A DNA stretch of 64,000 nucleotides from Candidatus Xenolissoclinum pacificiensis L6 (GTDB taxonomy: Bacteria > Pseudomonadota > Alphaproteobacteria > Rickettsiales > Anaplasmataceae). A program made the translations under genes and the position numbers. Below are positions 36,985 to 45,902 of the stretch, piece after piece. Each line of letters opens with the position of its first letter. Position 1 is the stretch's first letter. The stretch covers positions 81,959 to 145,958 of the forward strand of contig AXCJ01000005.1 of NCBI GenBank assembly GCA_000512675.1, read 5' to 3'. The notes under the pieces are model-generated. The model was not told where the DNA came from. It saw only the letters and a program-made list of their open reading frames with translations, and did no database searches.

Positions 36985-37441
36985 TAACAAATGGAGTATT
37001 AATATCACCAATATAGATGAAGGGATATTTCGTACAATGAATGGCAATGCTGATGAAATGATCGCTATTGGGCGAGTCATCAAAGCAGGATTTCCTTGTT
37101 CTAGAGTTGATGTCACCAATGCCAAATATGATGCAATCGTGGATCTAGGAGGCAGTAAACAATTACTACGTATTCAAATTAAAGGAACAAAAACAGGATG
37201 CCTCAGCTTTACAGGAGGATATCGTAGTGGACAACAAATCAGTCGAGATGCTCCAAAAAGAACATATAAATACACAGAGAAAGACTGTGACCTAATACTA
37301 GGAATAGATGGATTCAATGGTGAATGTTATATAATTCCAATATTAGACATTACCAATTGGAAAAACCAGAAAAGTCTATCACAATTACAATACTATAAAG
37401 AAAACTGGCAAATCCTTATTAATATAGCACAACAAAAATAA
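36977..37441 (+). CDS. Putative restriction endonuclease, PD-(D/E)XK fold
   Basis: A 154-residue protein starting at GTG 36977, inside the methyltransferase stop region. GNADEMIAIGRVIKAGFP, YDAIVDLGGSKQLLRIQIKG gives Asp52 and a QIK triplet (Gln67, Lys69), with Glu27 upstream: the E...D...(E/Q)xK pattern of PD-(D/E)XK nucleases of the group-I-intron-endonuclease-like type. A C-terminal acidic stretch EKDCDLILGIDGFNGECYII also fits that family, where it forms a core strand. The tight coupling to a methyltransferase gene implies a restriction partner. Cleavage activity and specificity are inference. Confidence 0.75.
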   Translation: MSNNKWSINITNIDEGIFRTMNGNADEMIAIGRVIKAGFPCSRVDVTNAKYDAIVDLGGSKQLLRIQIKGTKTGCLSFTGGYRSGQQISRDAPKRTYKYTEKDCDLILGIDGFNGECYIIPILDITNWKNQKSLSQLQYYKENWQILINIAQQK

Positions 37442-37494
37442 AGTATTGTTAATGAACAGCTCTTATGAATTAATAGAGATCAAGAAGAACAAAT

Positions 37495-38011
37495 GCGATC
37501 ATAAATTGTCCAAAATGTGATTAAAAGACACTCAACAAAGGTATTGTAAAAAAAAATCAAAATATATTATTGCAAGGAATGTTGCTACAGTTATAGTGTG
37601 ATCAATCAAAAGGTATGGACTTACTAAAACCAAAGATGTATCTAAAAGACCTAGGATTTAGGACAATTGGAAGGATTTAGGTTTCAGTGATGTAGCAATA
37701 TTGGATAGATACATTTAAAGAAAGCACGAAGATAGTGTTAAACTTTCTCAGAAATAATCCAAAGCACTAGAAATGAATAAAATGCATGTTGGACAAAAAA
37801 ATCTTGAACCACAATATACATAGTAACTGCTTTATTAACTTTACAGTAAGATCCAGAAGGGGTTTCAACAGATAGAAAGTTGTGAACAACATTGAAAAAC
37901 CATGATATTTGGATTGTGATGACAGATTATTAGCATAGATATTGTAAATTTTTCCTAATAACCAGCATCTTCAATCTCAGGTATCCCTATAAGGTTATAA
38001 TGCAATTATTA
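37495..38011 (+). mobile_element. IS1-family remnant, interrupted at its right side
   Basis: Plus-strand frames recall an IS1 transposase in order. A CPxC zinc-finger start NCPKCD lies near 37507, CKECCYSYSVINQKVW in a second frame near 37575, and LKPKMYLKDLGFRTIGRI near 37630 (family: L.LYLEGLGFRAIGRLL). Further on come DMNK-like fragments, then NNQHLQSQVSL and GYNAIIRH at about 37960-38010. Stops and frame changes abound. The frame is cut inside GYNAII by the left end GGCACTGTTAACAAAGG of the IS5-type element at 38012, so that element came later. Terminal repeats were not identified. Confidence 0.65.
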
Positions 38012-38733
38012 GGCACTGTTAACAAAGGTGATATTTAATTACAGGCGAAAGCAATAAAAGATATAAAAGATAAGTCTGATTTTTCAAATCGCAAAGCTAA
38101 ACTTTTGCTTAAGTTTAGCGAAGAAATTTTCTATTTTAGACCGGAACTTGAATATATAATGGATTTAATACGACAGGAATATTGCATAGTTCTTGTAGTT
38201 TTTTTCTATCACTATCATATCCTTTATCTTCTACCACATAACAACCATTTTTTATCAGTTCACTGGCAAAACTAATATCTGCCTTATTCCCACCAGTTAG
38301 AAAACCTTCTATGACTTTAAAGTCTGGTGTTATAGCTAAATGTAGTTTTAATCCCGGTATACTTCTTCCTTTTAAACTCCTCCATGTCTATGGTATTTAA
38401 TGCATTAGATCACTATATTTACTTTTAAATCCTCGTTATTTTGTAAAATAGATACTATCTCCTTTCATTTTGGAATATCATATATATTATACTGTGCAAT
38501 CTTCCATAGCACTTAGGGAGATCTCTCGGTAGTACCGTAATCCATATAATCTTCACAGAATACTTGATAATACTAATGATCGGTGGTCGTCCTTTCAAGA
38601 TGTAACTCTTTCCAATGATTGGCAATATCATCTCATCAAATTTCTCAATCGGTTATAATCTTCTATCCATCATTTCTTATATGTTATTTGTAGATGATTT
38701 CTAAATTAAGTTTAAATCTTTATTAACAGTGCC
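38012..38733 (-). mobile_element. IS5-type element inserted in the IS1 remnant, transposase decayed
   Basis: Left end GGCACTGTTAACAAAGG at 38012, right end its near-inverse TTTATTAACAGTGCC ending at 38733; length 722 bp. The minus strand carries a broken transposase: EKFDEMILPIIGKSYILKG, LPRDLPKCYGRLHSI, then TPDFKVIEGFLTGGNKADIS, FASELIKNGCYVVEDKGYDS and a C-terminal SKIENFF-like part. It is the most nearly complete of the four GGCACTG elements here but has several stops. The flanking bases are TTA at left and TAG at right; a target duplication is not certain. Confidence 0.75.
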
Positions 38734-38915
38734 TAGATACTATTAAAATAAGAAAATTAAATACAGATACTCCTAAATAAAATTCGATGACTGAAGCACG
38801 TTTACCAAACTCAGACGCACACATAGCATATAATTTCATTCTGCCTAATTACTCGTTAATTTGTTACAGGATCACCATTAAATCATCATCATTTATTCAC
38901 AGTGTATAACTTACA

Positions 38916-40016
38916 CTATCTATATTTACATAAAATACCTCCACTTATATTATCACTGGCGCCGGTGAGTTCTGGTCCTGTAATTGGATAGTTCAATAAG
39001 GATCGCACAGCAAGATATGCAAAAGCACTTGCTTCAAGAGAATCTCCATCCTCTCCTATATTATTTACATCGATACAGTCAGTAGCATTATACTTCTGGA
39101 AGGCAATTTGTAGGTTTCTAAATAACAGTTTATGCTTTCTACCACCCCCAGCAACAACGGTAATATCTGGGTACCATTCCAAAGATTTTAATGTACGCAC
39201 AATGCTCTCTGGAATAAAACTTGCAATCGTTGCCAGGCCATCATATACACTGATCTGATGATCATACGCAGAAATGCTACTACAATCACGGTCTAATGCT
39301 CTAGGATATTTAGTATTTACAGTTATTGCAGATTGTAAAAATTTTCGAAATCTTTTCGATACTTTCCCCTTCAGGGCTAGTTCCCCATCCTGATCATAAG
39401 ACCCATCCCTATAACCAAACAATGATAACCAATCATTCATTAGAGCATTACACACACACACATCCATCGCTCTCAGAACAGAATTATACTTGTTATACCA
39501 TGTAATATTTACGATACCACCAAGGTTAATGATCAAAATTCTATGATAGATAAGCCGTTTAGCCAACAACTTGTGATATACCGCAATTATTGGCGCTCCT
39601 TGACCGCCGTATATCATATCTTTTTTCCTGAAATCATATACTACATCTACTTTACAATAGGTCGCCAATAGCTCTGGGTTACCAATCTGCCATGTTACCC
39701 CAGCATCAGAGTCATGTTTTATAGTTTGTCCATGCATTCCAATCAGATCTACTCCGTGAATATCATATTTCTCCCTGAACCAATTCACCGCCTGAGCATA
39801 AGCAATGGTTAAATCTCGCTCTATATTAAGAACATCTGAGTAATCACAAGATTTAATCATGTATAATAACCTGGTTTGTAATTTTTGAGCATAAGGTACA
39901 TAAAAGCTGTATATTGAGTTCGCATACGACAAACCATCAGTCTTAACCAAAGATAAATCTATCCCATCACATGAAGTCCCACTCATTATACCTACGGCTT
40001 TATATTCAATCTTCAT
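38916..40016 (-). CDS. anmK: Anhydro-N-acetylmuramic acid kinase
   Basis: AnmK cleaves and phosphorylates 1,6-anhydro-MurNAc recovered from peptidoglycan turnover. Seen: VGIMSGTSCDGIDLSLV (nucleotide-binding start), LIGMHGQTIKHD, WQIGNPELLA, DVVYDFRKKDMIYGGQGAPI, LINLGGIVNITW, AMDVCVCNALMNDWL and VVAGGGRKHKLLF. Length 366 residues is normal and all motifs are intact. Its presence indicates a bacterium that recycles wall material, which fits lysC, dapB and argD in the window. The gene is isolated, between two dead mobile elements. Confidence 0.95.
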   Translation of the reverse strand: MKIEYKAVGIMSGTSCDGIDLSLVKTDGLSYANSIYSFYVPYAQKLQTRLLYMIKSCDYSDVLNIERDLTIAYAQAVNWFREKYDIHGVDLIGMHGQTIKHDSDAGVTWQIGNPELLATYCKVDVVYDFRKKDMIYGGQGAPIIAVYHKLLAKRLIYHRILIINLGGIVNITWYNKYNSVLRAMDVCVCNALMNDWLSLFGYRDGSYDQDGELALKGKVSKRFRKFLQSAITVNTKYPRALDRDCSSISAYDHQISVYDGLATIASFIPESIVRTLKSLEWYPDITVVAGGGRKHKLLFRNLQIAFQKYNATDCIDVNNIGEDGDSLEASAFAYLAVRSLLNYPITGPELTGASDNISGGILCKYR

Positions 40017-40147
40017 TCAATACGACAAGGAATCACATGAGACTATATAACATAAATATTAAAAAATCATACATCCTCAAGACTCCCTACATTATTAATA
40101 TTCACAAGAAATGATCTATCTAATCTGCATGATCAATACATTACTAG

Positions 40148-40929
40148 GTTCTGTTGACATAAGTCAACGAAGGCACATTAAAGTGGACGCAAAATCAATA
40201 AAGGCCTGCTCGGAGGATTTAGTTTTTCAAAACGATACCCGCCTAAAATGCTTAAGTTTACCGAAAAAACATTCTATCAAGTGCCTGTCTGATGCTTGTC
40301 ATCTGAAATTCCCTATTTTTACGAGACGAAATAACAATTTCACATTGTTCTCATCTAAATAATCACGAATTCTCTTACTATCATATCCTTTGTCCACAAT
40401 CGTAGTAAATGTCTTCCATTAAAGATTATGCTATCATTGCGATTTCCTCCAGTAATTATAAATTTTCACCCAACATATCACTAAGGCATGCATCTTGGAA
40501 GTAAATCCTCCTTTAGATCTTCCTAAACCTTCTTCTTCCTTGACATAACCTGCTACACAAATGTGCTCTAACCATAGTACTGTCTATCATTACTTCTTGT
40601 AAATCTGTCCAATATGCAGTACTTTTAAACAATTGCATCCAGATTCCTTTGTTCTTCCATCTGATAAAGCGCTTGTATACTATTTGCCATTTACCATACA
40701 CCTCTGGTAGCAATCTCCATTGGCATCCTACTTTTAATATAAACAATATTACTTCTATAAATGGTCTGATATCCTCGATACACTTGGCTCCTTTGAGGTA
40801 TGTTTTGATAAATTCTCATTCTCTTTCTTTCAGATGATAATAATTCATAGGGGAATATTTTATTTGTTTTTCACTTTTATCCCCTATTATCTTCTGTAAC
40901 TACTTTGCTTTTCCTTATATCAATAGCAC
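40148..40929 (-). mobile_element. IS5-family (IS427-like) element, complete ends, dead transposase
   Basis: Ends are GTTCTGTTGACAT at 40148 and ATATCAATAGCAC at 40917-40929, imperfect inverted repeats. CTAG occurs on both sides (40144-40147 and 40930-40933), a 4-bp target duplication typical of IS427-group IS5 elements. Length 782 bp. It is the same family as the partial copy at 1-486. The plus-strand frames here are shadows of the transposase. Confidence 0.82.
40160..40848 (-). pseudogene. IS5-family transposase with stops and frameshifts
   Basis: From the ATG at 40848, the frame reads MNYYHLKERE, a TGA stop, then EFIKTYLKGAKCIEDIRPFI. It continues to FILKVGCQWRLLPEVYGKWQ, IVYKRFIRWKNKGIWMQLF and LQEVMIDSTMVRAHL, where the first catalytic Asp lies. 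The frame then shifts (LGRSKGGFTSKMHAL in another frame), and DKGYDSKRI and FFGKLKHFRRV occur further on. All three catalytic regions can be traced, but no continuous protein is possible. Confidence 0.8.
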
Positions 40930-41195
40930 CTAGCATGATAAAAATATAATATATCTCTCTAACTATCGTGTCTTATCTGCTATTTACAACCTATAAATCT
41001 GTAACTTTAATCCGACTTCTGTAGAAATCATTTCTATAGACTCTTCTGATCTTCCATAGGCTTTGCTATATTAATAATCTACTTCCTTCTCTGTAGAGCT
41101 GAAAAATCACACTCCCTTCCTCAATGATATAACATACGTCTTCACATATTTTATAGTATCTCGCCTCATAATTTCTCAATACCATAATTGATATA

Positions 41196-42392
41196 TCAAG
41201 AATGAGCAGGAGAGAAACAATTTACTTCCTCAATACTGGCATCCGTACTATCAAATGTCTGTTGAGCATATTCATAGACATATTTTAATGCTTTATGAAG
41301 TTCATCACGCGACACAACAAAAATCAGTCGATCTCCATAGGTAATATGCATTACTAGATTAATTTTTTGAGAAGACAAAATATACATTACATCTTCCATA
41401 TGATGCATCGGATCGGATAAGAATCCTGCCAAAATGGTTATCATAGACAAATCTTTTTGAATAATCGTACATTTAGGTCCCTTATACTTCAAGAACGAAG
41501 AATCTACAACCAGAATCATTTCCCCCATATGACCAGTAGTAAAAAAAATTCTAATTTTATTATCAGATAAAAATTTGATGTATTCACTAATACTATCATT
41601 CACTTTTAATAATACACAAGATTCCTTTAAAGAAGGGGATATCACCTTGACTTTCTTACTTTCACCTGCAAGTTTAGTATATTGTTTACAATCTTTAGAC
41701 ATAAATCTTAATGTTAAATTATGTTGATAAGCCATGTCAAATGCTCTATAGTTTAATACATTTAACCCTGATGCAACCATTGGTAGCATTTCATCATAAC
41801 TCATTTTAGTACATATTTCTGCAGAACAGATTATCTTTGGATCAGCTGTATATATACCATTCACATCAGAATAAATATAACATTCAAGGCCCATTTTTAA
41901 TGATAAAAATATTGCTGTCATATCAGAACCATTACGCCCGAGTGTAGTAATGTGAAAATTTCTACACATTCCCTGAAAACCAGCAATAATAACAACATGA
42001 TATTCCTCTAAATAACGATATATAGAAGACACATCAATATCCTCAATAGAAGCATTTGTATAGTTATCGTCTGTAACAATTGGTATTTGCCATCCCAATA
42101 AAGAAATTGCCCGAATATTATTTTGCAATAACATTAATGACATAGTACTGGCCGATTCCTGTTCTCCTACCGCAAGATATTTATCATATTCACGACGTGT
42201 CTCATAAGTATCTATACTTATCAAATCACTTACATTAAGTATTAGTTGATCAGTAGTTCTTCCTCGTGCTGACACAACGATGATAATTCTATCAATTTTT
42301 GCCAAATATTCTTGTACTATTGATACAACATTCCGCAAATCTTTTATGGATTCTAACGTAGAACCTCCAAATTTTTTTACAATTGTTCGCAT
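41196..42392 (-). CDS. lysC: Aspartokinase
   Basis: Aspartokinase phosphorylates aspartate, the first step towards diaminopimelate, lysine, threonine and methionine. Seen: the N-terminal MRTIVKKFGGSTLESI, IIVVSARGRTTDQL, VGEQESASTMSLML, ITTLGRNGSDMTAIFLSLKM and YSDVNGIYTADPKII. Two ACT-type regulatory modules follow. I chose the ATG at 42392, one base after the upstream gene's stop; a TTG at 42407 would extend it by five residues. Length 398 is typical of monofunctional aspartokinase. Together with dapB and argD it points to a diaminopimelate route for peptidoglycan. Confidence 0.93.
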   Translation of the reverse strand: MRTIVKKFGGSTLESIKDLRNVVSIVQEYLAKIDRIIIVVSARGRTTDQLILNVSDLISIDTYETRREYDKYLAVGEQESASTMSLMLLQNNIRAISLLGWQIPIVTDDNYTNASIEDIDVSSIYRYLEEYHVVIIAGFQGMCRNFHITTLGRNGSDMTAIFLSLKMGLECYIYSDVNGIYTADPKIICSAEICTKMSYDEMLPMVASGLNVLNYRAFDMAYQHNLTLRFMSKDCKQYTKLAGESKKVKVISPSLKESCVLLKVNDSISEYIKFLSDNKIRIFFTTGHMGEMILVVDSSFLKYKGPKCTIIQKDLSMITILAGFLSDPMHHMEDVMYILSSQKINLVMHITYGDRLIFVVSRDELHKALKYVYEYAQQTFDSTDASIEEVNCFSPAHS

Positions 42393-42393
42393 T

Positions 42394-43419
42394 TCACTGA
42401 CTTTCAAATAAGTGACTCATGGAAGTAGAATGAGTAAAATTAGTACCATTTTTTAACATTTCTAGTATTTTATAACAGGCAAATGTTACTTCAGCAAATC
42501 CTGTCAATATCAATTTATGCCTGTTATTGTAATTCACAGCATCTCCAACCGCAAACACACCCTTTACATTAGTCTGACATTCATTTGGTTGTACAATTAT
42601 CCTATCACCATTCGTTTTTATACCCCAATCCTGAACAAATTTCATATGTGATACCATGCCAAAAAAAGGAAATATATAATCCGTATTAATGGTTTTAATC
42701 GTATTATCTTGAATATTTTTGATAATAATTCTCTCAATACGTTTCTCCTCTAATGAGGTAGATTCTTCAAACCCATGTATCTGATATGGTGTATAAAGAT
42801 TAATCTTGGACTCTTGAGCTAACTGAAAAACTCGATCCTGATTAACAGGCAAACAACGAAATTTAGATCTCCTATGTACTAAATTTATATTTGCTACAAC
42901 ACCTACCATAGCTAATAACCAGTCTATAGAGGTATCCCCTGCTCCTAACAGGGTCACATTCGCACCACGAAACATTTCGAGATCACTAATAGAATAGAAA
43001 AGCTGTCGGTTTTCATATTGATCAATACCTAAAACAGGAATTTTATTATATTCAAACACTCCGTTACCTAGTGCTAATATTACAGTACGAGAGACCACAC
43101 ATCTCCCATCTGAGGCATATACAAAAAAAAGATCATCCTTATTAACAATAGAATCTACTCTATAAGAGAGAGAATAATCATGTCCCTTATCAAAAAAAAG
43201 AGATGCCTGGTCAAACAGGGATGAGATTAAATCCCCTGCCTTAATCTTCCTATATCCTGGAATATCATATATATTCTTATTAGGATAAAGTTCTTGACAT
43301 TGCCCTCCCACAATAGGTTGTGCATCTACAGCTTGAACTGATAACGATAACAGACCAGCCTGAAACATTGCAAAAAGGCCTATAGGGCCCATTCCTACTA
43401 TAGTGACATCCTTAACCAT
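42394..43419 (-). CDS. Ferredoxin-NADP+ reductase, thioredoxin-reductase-like type
   Basis: A 341-residue FAD/NADPH flavoprotein. Seen: the dinucleotide motif VTIVGMGPIGLFAMFQAGLL, the FAD contact VGGQCQELYPNKNIYDIPG, the NADPH motif VTLLGAGDTSIDWLLA and the C-terminal GVFAVGDAVNYNNRHKLILT. It has no redox CxxC in the central domain, so it is the YumC-type ferredoxin-NADP+ reductase of alphaproteobacteria rather than thioredoxin reductase. It probably supplies electrons to ferredoxin for Fe-S assembly. The lysC start is one base beyond its stop, so the two are likely one transcript. Confidence 0.92.
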   Translation of the reverse strand: MVKDVTIVGMGPIGLFAMFQAGLLSLSVQAVDAQPIVGGQCQELYPNKNIYDIPGYRKIKAGDLISSLFDQASLFFDKGHDYSLSYRVDSIVNKDDLFFVYASDGRCVVSRTVILALGNGVFEYNKIPVLGIDQYENRQLFYSISDLEMFRGANVTLLGAGDTSIDWLLAMVGVVANINLVHRRSKFRCLPVNQDRVFQLAQESKINLYTPYQIHGFEESTSLEEKRIERIIIKNIQDNTIKTINTDYIFPFFGMVSHMKFVQDWGIKTNGDRIIVQPNECQTNVKGVFAVGDAVNYNNRHKLILTGFAEVTFACYKILEMLKNGTNFTHSTSMSHLFESQ

Positions 43420-44142
43420 GTATCTTATCTCACGCTATACAGTAAACATACTATTATACATTTTTTATTATTGCAATATTCAAAGCACATGTTAGACCTG
43501 ATAAACTTGTAAAGTTATTATATATATAATACTCATCACAATTATTAATGATTCTATCAATATTTATGTTACTCCCATCATACAATCTAGTATCTCTACT
43601 ATGTGCCCATGAACTTAGCCCCCTATATGTGCTCTGCATAATCATCTATCTTATCTAAGAGTTTTATCAATTAATCATATAAACATATTTCTCAAGTTCT
43701 TGCGATCTATTCACAACATACCCTCCTTTTAACTAATCTTCGTCACATAATTTTCTTGATCCTAAATAAGGCATCCAATATGTTTATCCATCCGCAAAGC
43801 AAACTATACAGTTCCCAGAATTGTGACCAATCATCTCTCATTTATTTCATTTATCCCATATTTTAGAACTCCTACCACCATAGAATATGATGTATCTATA
43901 ATATTTATCGGATAATAAAACCTCAAATATATGATTGATTTTTAGCAAGATGATATTATCAAAATTGCTCATTAAACCGTTTCATATATGTATAATAATC
44001 TTCAATTAAAACATTAACATACACAACGGATGCATTCAGTTTTTATCTTTAAGTTCGAGTACTCTTTTGACAATCATTCCGGCAAACAGAGCCATTTTCT
44101 TATAGCAAGCTTGATGAAGAGAGTTTTTACCCCTAGAATATT
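43420..44142. other. Spacer of about 720 bp
   Basis: A 63-codon minus-strand frame at 43454-43645 (starting MIMQSTYRGLSSWAHSRDTR) is the only candidate and is not recognised; its mixed composition is somewhat more protein-like than random, but no ribosome-binding site is evident. The rest has no coding trace. One copy of a 28-bp direct repeat lies at 43848-43875. Confidence 0.35.
43848..43875 (+). repeat. 28-bp direct repeat, copy 1
   Basis: CATTTATCCCATATTTTAGA plus ACTCCTAC occurs here and again, identically, at 44369-44396, where it includes the stop codon of pstB. The two are 521 bp apart in the same orientation. It probably records a local duplication of the pstB 3' end followed by divergence or insertion. 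Confidence 0.7.
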
Positions 44143-44355
44143 TCAAAAAAAATCGTCAGACATTAACCATATAGGAAAAAACGCGCAACTTTCATTTAAC
44201 TTATCCTGAGAGCATTTCTCAGGATCTACTTTAGCAACAAAACTCCAAAAGTAATTTGTCACATTGTCTAAAATAGAATATTCAATCTTCATAGTCTCAG
44301 GATCCTCGTCTAAAAAATTTGTAAACTGAGTGAAGAAATAATTAGCTTCAATCAT
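44143..44355 (-). CDS. Small hypothetical protein (70 aa)
   Basis: An acidic 70-residue frame starting MIEANYFFTQFTNFLDEDPE and ending WLMSDDFF, with two Cys. It is not recognised. It lies about 37 bp downstream of pstB on the same strand, within the segment bounded by the two 28-bp repeats. Composition is compatible with a real protein, but its short length and isolation keep this uncertain. Confidence 0.35.
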   Translation of the reverse strand: MIEANYFFTQFTNFLDEDPETMKIEYSILDNVTNYFWSFVAKVDPEKCSQDKLNESCAFFPIWLMSDDFF

Positions 44356-44368
44356 CTATCTTTTTTAC

Positions 44369-44396
44369 CATTTATCCCATATTTTAGAACTCCTAC
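44369..44396 (+). repeat. 28-bp direct repeat, copy 2, overlapping pstB stop
   Basis: It is identical to 43848-43875 in the same orientation. This copy covers the last bases of pstB, including its stop codon, so it is likely the original and the distant copy a duplicate. Confidence 0.7.
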
Positions 44397-45142
44397 TCAT
44401 GCTCCATGTACTCTCTAATAAGCACAGATTTCTTCAACAAATCTCTGGTTGCTCCATATTCTAGTATTTTACCCTTACACATGTATACCAGATAATCAGA
44501 TACATCACGTGCTTGTTTCATTATATGAGTCACCATTATTATAGGAAACTTATTCCTTAATTCCTTTATCAGTTCACTAATATACAAACTAGACTTAGGA
44601 TCTAGTGCAGAACACGGTTCATCCATAAGTAATAACAATGGACGTACAGTAATAGCACGGGCAATACACAAGCGTTGTTGTTGCCCTCCAGATAATATCA
44701 TGGCACTATCGTGTAATCTATCTTTGACTTCTGCCCATAACCCTACCTTACGTAAGCTACTTTCAACAATATCATCCATAATACTTTTTTTATTTGTTAA
44801 CCCATGTAACCGTAAAGTATAAGCAACATTGTCATATATAGACTTTGGAAATGGATTTGGTTTCTGAAATACCATACCAACCTTCGCACGTAATAGCGTA
44901 GCATTTTTTTTATAAATATGAACCCCATTAAGAGTAATATCGCCCAATACACGATAATGAGGATCCAGATCATTCATACGATTAAAACACCGCAAAACAG
45001 TACTTTTACCACACCCAGAAGAACCAATTAATGTGGTCACAGATTTATCATAGATATCAAGGTTTATGTCAGTTAAGATCTTTTGATCCTTATAGAACAC
45101 CCTCAAGTTCCGAACTTGTGCAACAATCTTATCACTCTGCAT
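44393..45142 (-). CDS. pstB: Phosphate ABC transporter ATP-binding protein PstB
   Basis: An ABC ATPase of 249 residues. Walker A is LIGSSGCGKSTVLRCFNRMN, the Pst-type Q-loop is VGMVFQKPNPFPKSIYDNVA, the signature LSGGQQQRLCIARAI, Walker B LLLLMDEPCSALDP, and the switch His lies in IIMVTHIMKQA. The FNRMND and FQKPNPFP blocks are specific to PstB. It would energise inner-membrane phosphate import, but pstS, pstC and pstA are not adjacent. It overlaps dapB by eleven bases on the same strand. Confidence 0.93.
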   Translation of the reverse strand: MQSDKIVAQVRNLRVFYKDQKILTDINLDIYDKSVTTLIGSSGCGKSTVLRCFNRMNDLDPHYRVLGDITLNGVHIYKKNATLLRAKVGMVFQKPNPFPKSIYDNVAYTLRLHGLTNKKSIMDDIVESSLRKVGLWAEVKDRLHDSAMILSGGQQQRLCIARAITVRPLLLLMDEPCSALDPKSSLYISELIKELRNKFPIIMVTHIMKQARDVSDYLVYMCKGKILEYGATRDLLKKSVLIREYMEHE

Positions 45143-45902
45143 GACCAGCCTTTTTGCTCATATACAACATAAAATCTTTTATAGAGTATACACCATTCTT
45201 TTGATTAACCAACCACTCAGCAATATCAAGAGCACGCTCTGCATATATAGTATGCGATACAGCCCTTGTAGTCAGTGTCAATTCATCATGGGGACCAAAA
45301 AAGCAAACTTCTTGCTCACCACACCCACCACCTCCGCGCACAGATGAAATAAAGATTGTTCTGTCTTCTCTCTTCCCTCGTGCTCCAAACCTGACATCAA
45401 AATTTGTATAAGATGACATATCTTGTGCAATAGATAAAGCTGTACCGGACGGGCTATCAGATTTTCTACCATGATGCTTTTCTATAATTTCAATATCATA
45501 ATCATCATACTGCATCATCTCGTGTGTAAACTGCTTTAATATTTTTCTCAATACATGTACAACAACTGAGAAATTAGAATCCATAAAAAAAGGCATACTC
45601 GTAGAGATTGTATGTAGAACATCATCAGAAACATTATGACCAGTTGTACCCATAATCAATGGTTTTTTATTCTGAATTGCACTTTCGATAACCATCTCCG
45701 ATAATTCACTAGATGAAAAGTCTATTACCACATCTGAGACCTTAAAAACTAAATCCAGACCTTCTATTCCTAGTGTATCCATATCTTTTGAAGAAAAACC
45801 CCTTATAAACCGCATATGATGACGCTTCATAAGACACTGTATAATATTAGTAGAAACCTTCCCAGTCTGTCCGACAATCCCTACATTTAACATATTCATC
45901 AA
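45132..45902 (-). CDS. dapB: 4-hydroxy-tetrahydrodipicolinate reductase
   Basis: DapB makes tetrahydrodipicolinate with NAD(P)H in the lysine/diaminopimelate pathway. Seen: the nucleotide motif NVGIVGQTGKVSTNIIQCL, VVIDFSSSEL, MGTTGHN, the substrate motif IEKHHGRKSDSPSGTAL with the catalytic EKHHxxKxDsPSGTA block, and SVRGGGGCGEQEVCF. Length 256 residues is typical. It overlaps ubiA by four bases upstream and pstB downstream, so the three are probably co-transcribed. A second in-frame start (Met4) is possible. Confidence 0.95.
   Translation of the reverse strand: MMNMLNVGIVGQTGKVSTNIIQCLMKRHHMRFIRGFSSKDMDTLGIEGLDLVFKVSDVVIDFSSSELSEMVIESAIQNKKPLIMGTTGHNVSDDVLHTISTSMPFFMDSNFSVVVHVLRKILKQFTHEMMQYDDYDIEIIEKHHGRKSDSPSGTALSIAQDMSSYTNFDVRFGARGKREDRTIFISSVRGGGGCGEQEVCFFGPHDELTLTTRAVSHTIYAERALDIAEWLVNQKNGVYSIKDFMLYMSKKAGHAE

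Noticed and set aside
1-40848. UGA read as tryptophan
   Set aside because: Two transposase copies have TGA where the related copy has TGG, which could suggest a recoded UGA. However, the same copies have frameshifts, intact genes use TGG for Trp, and TGA serves as a real stop, for example at the pdhC-dut overlap. Simple mutation explains it.
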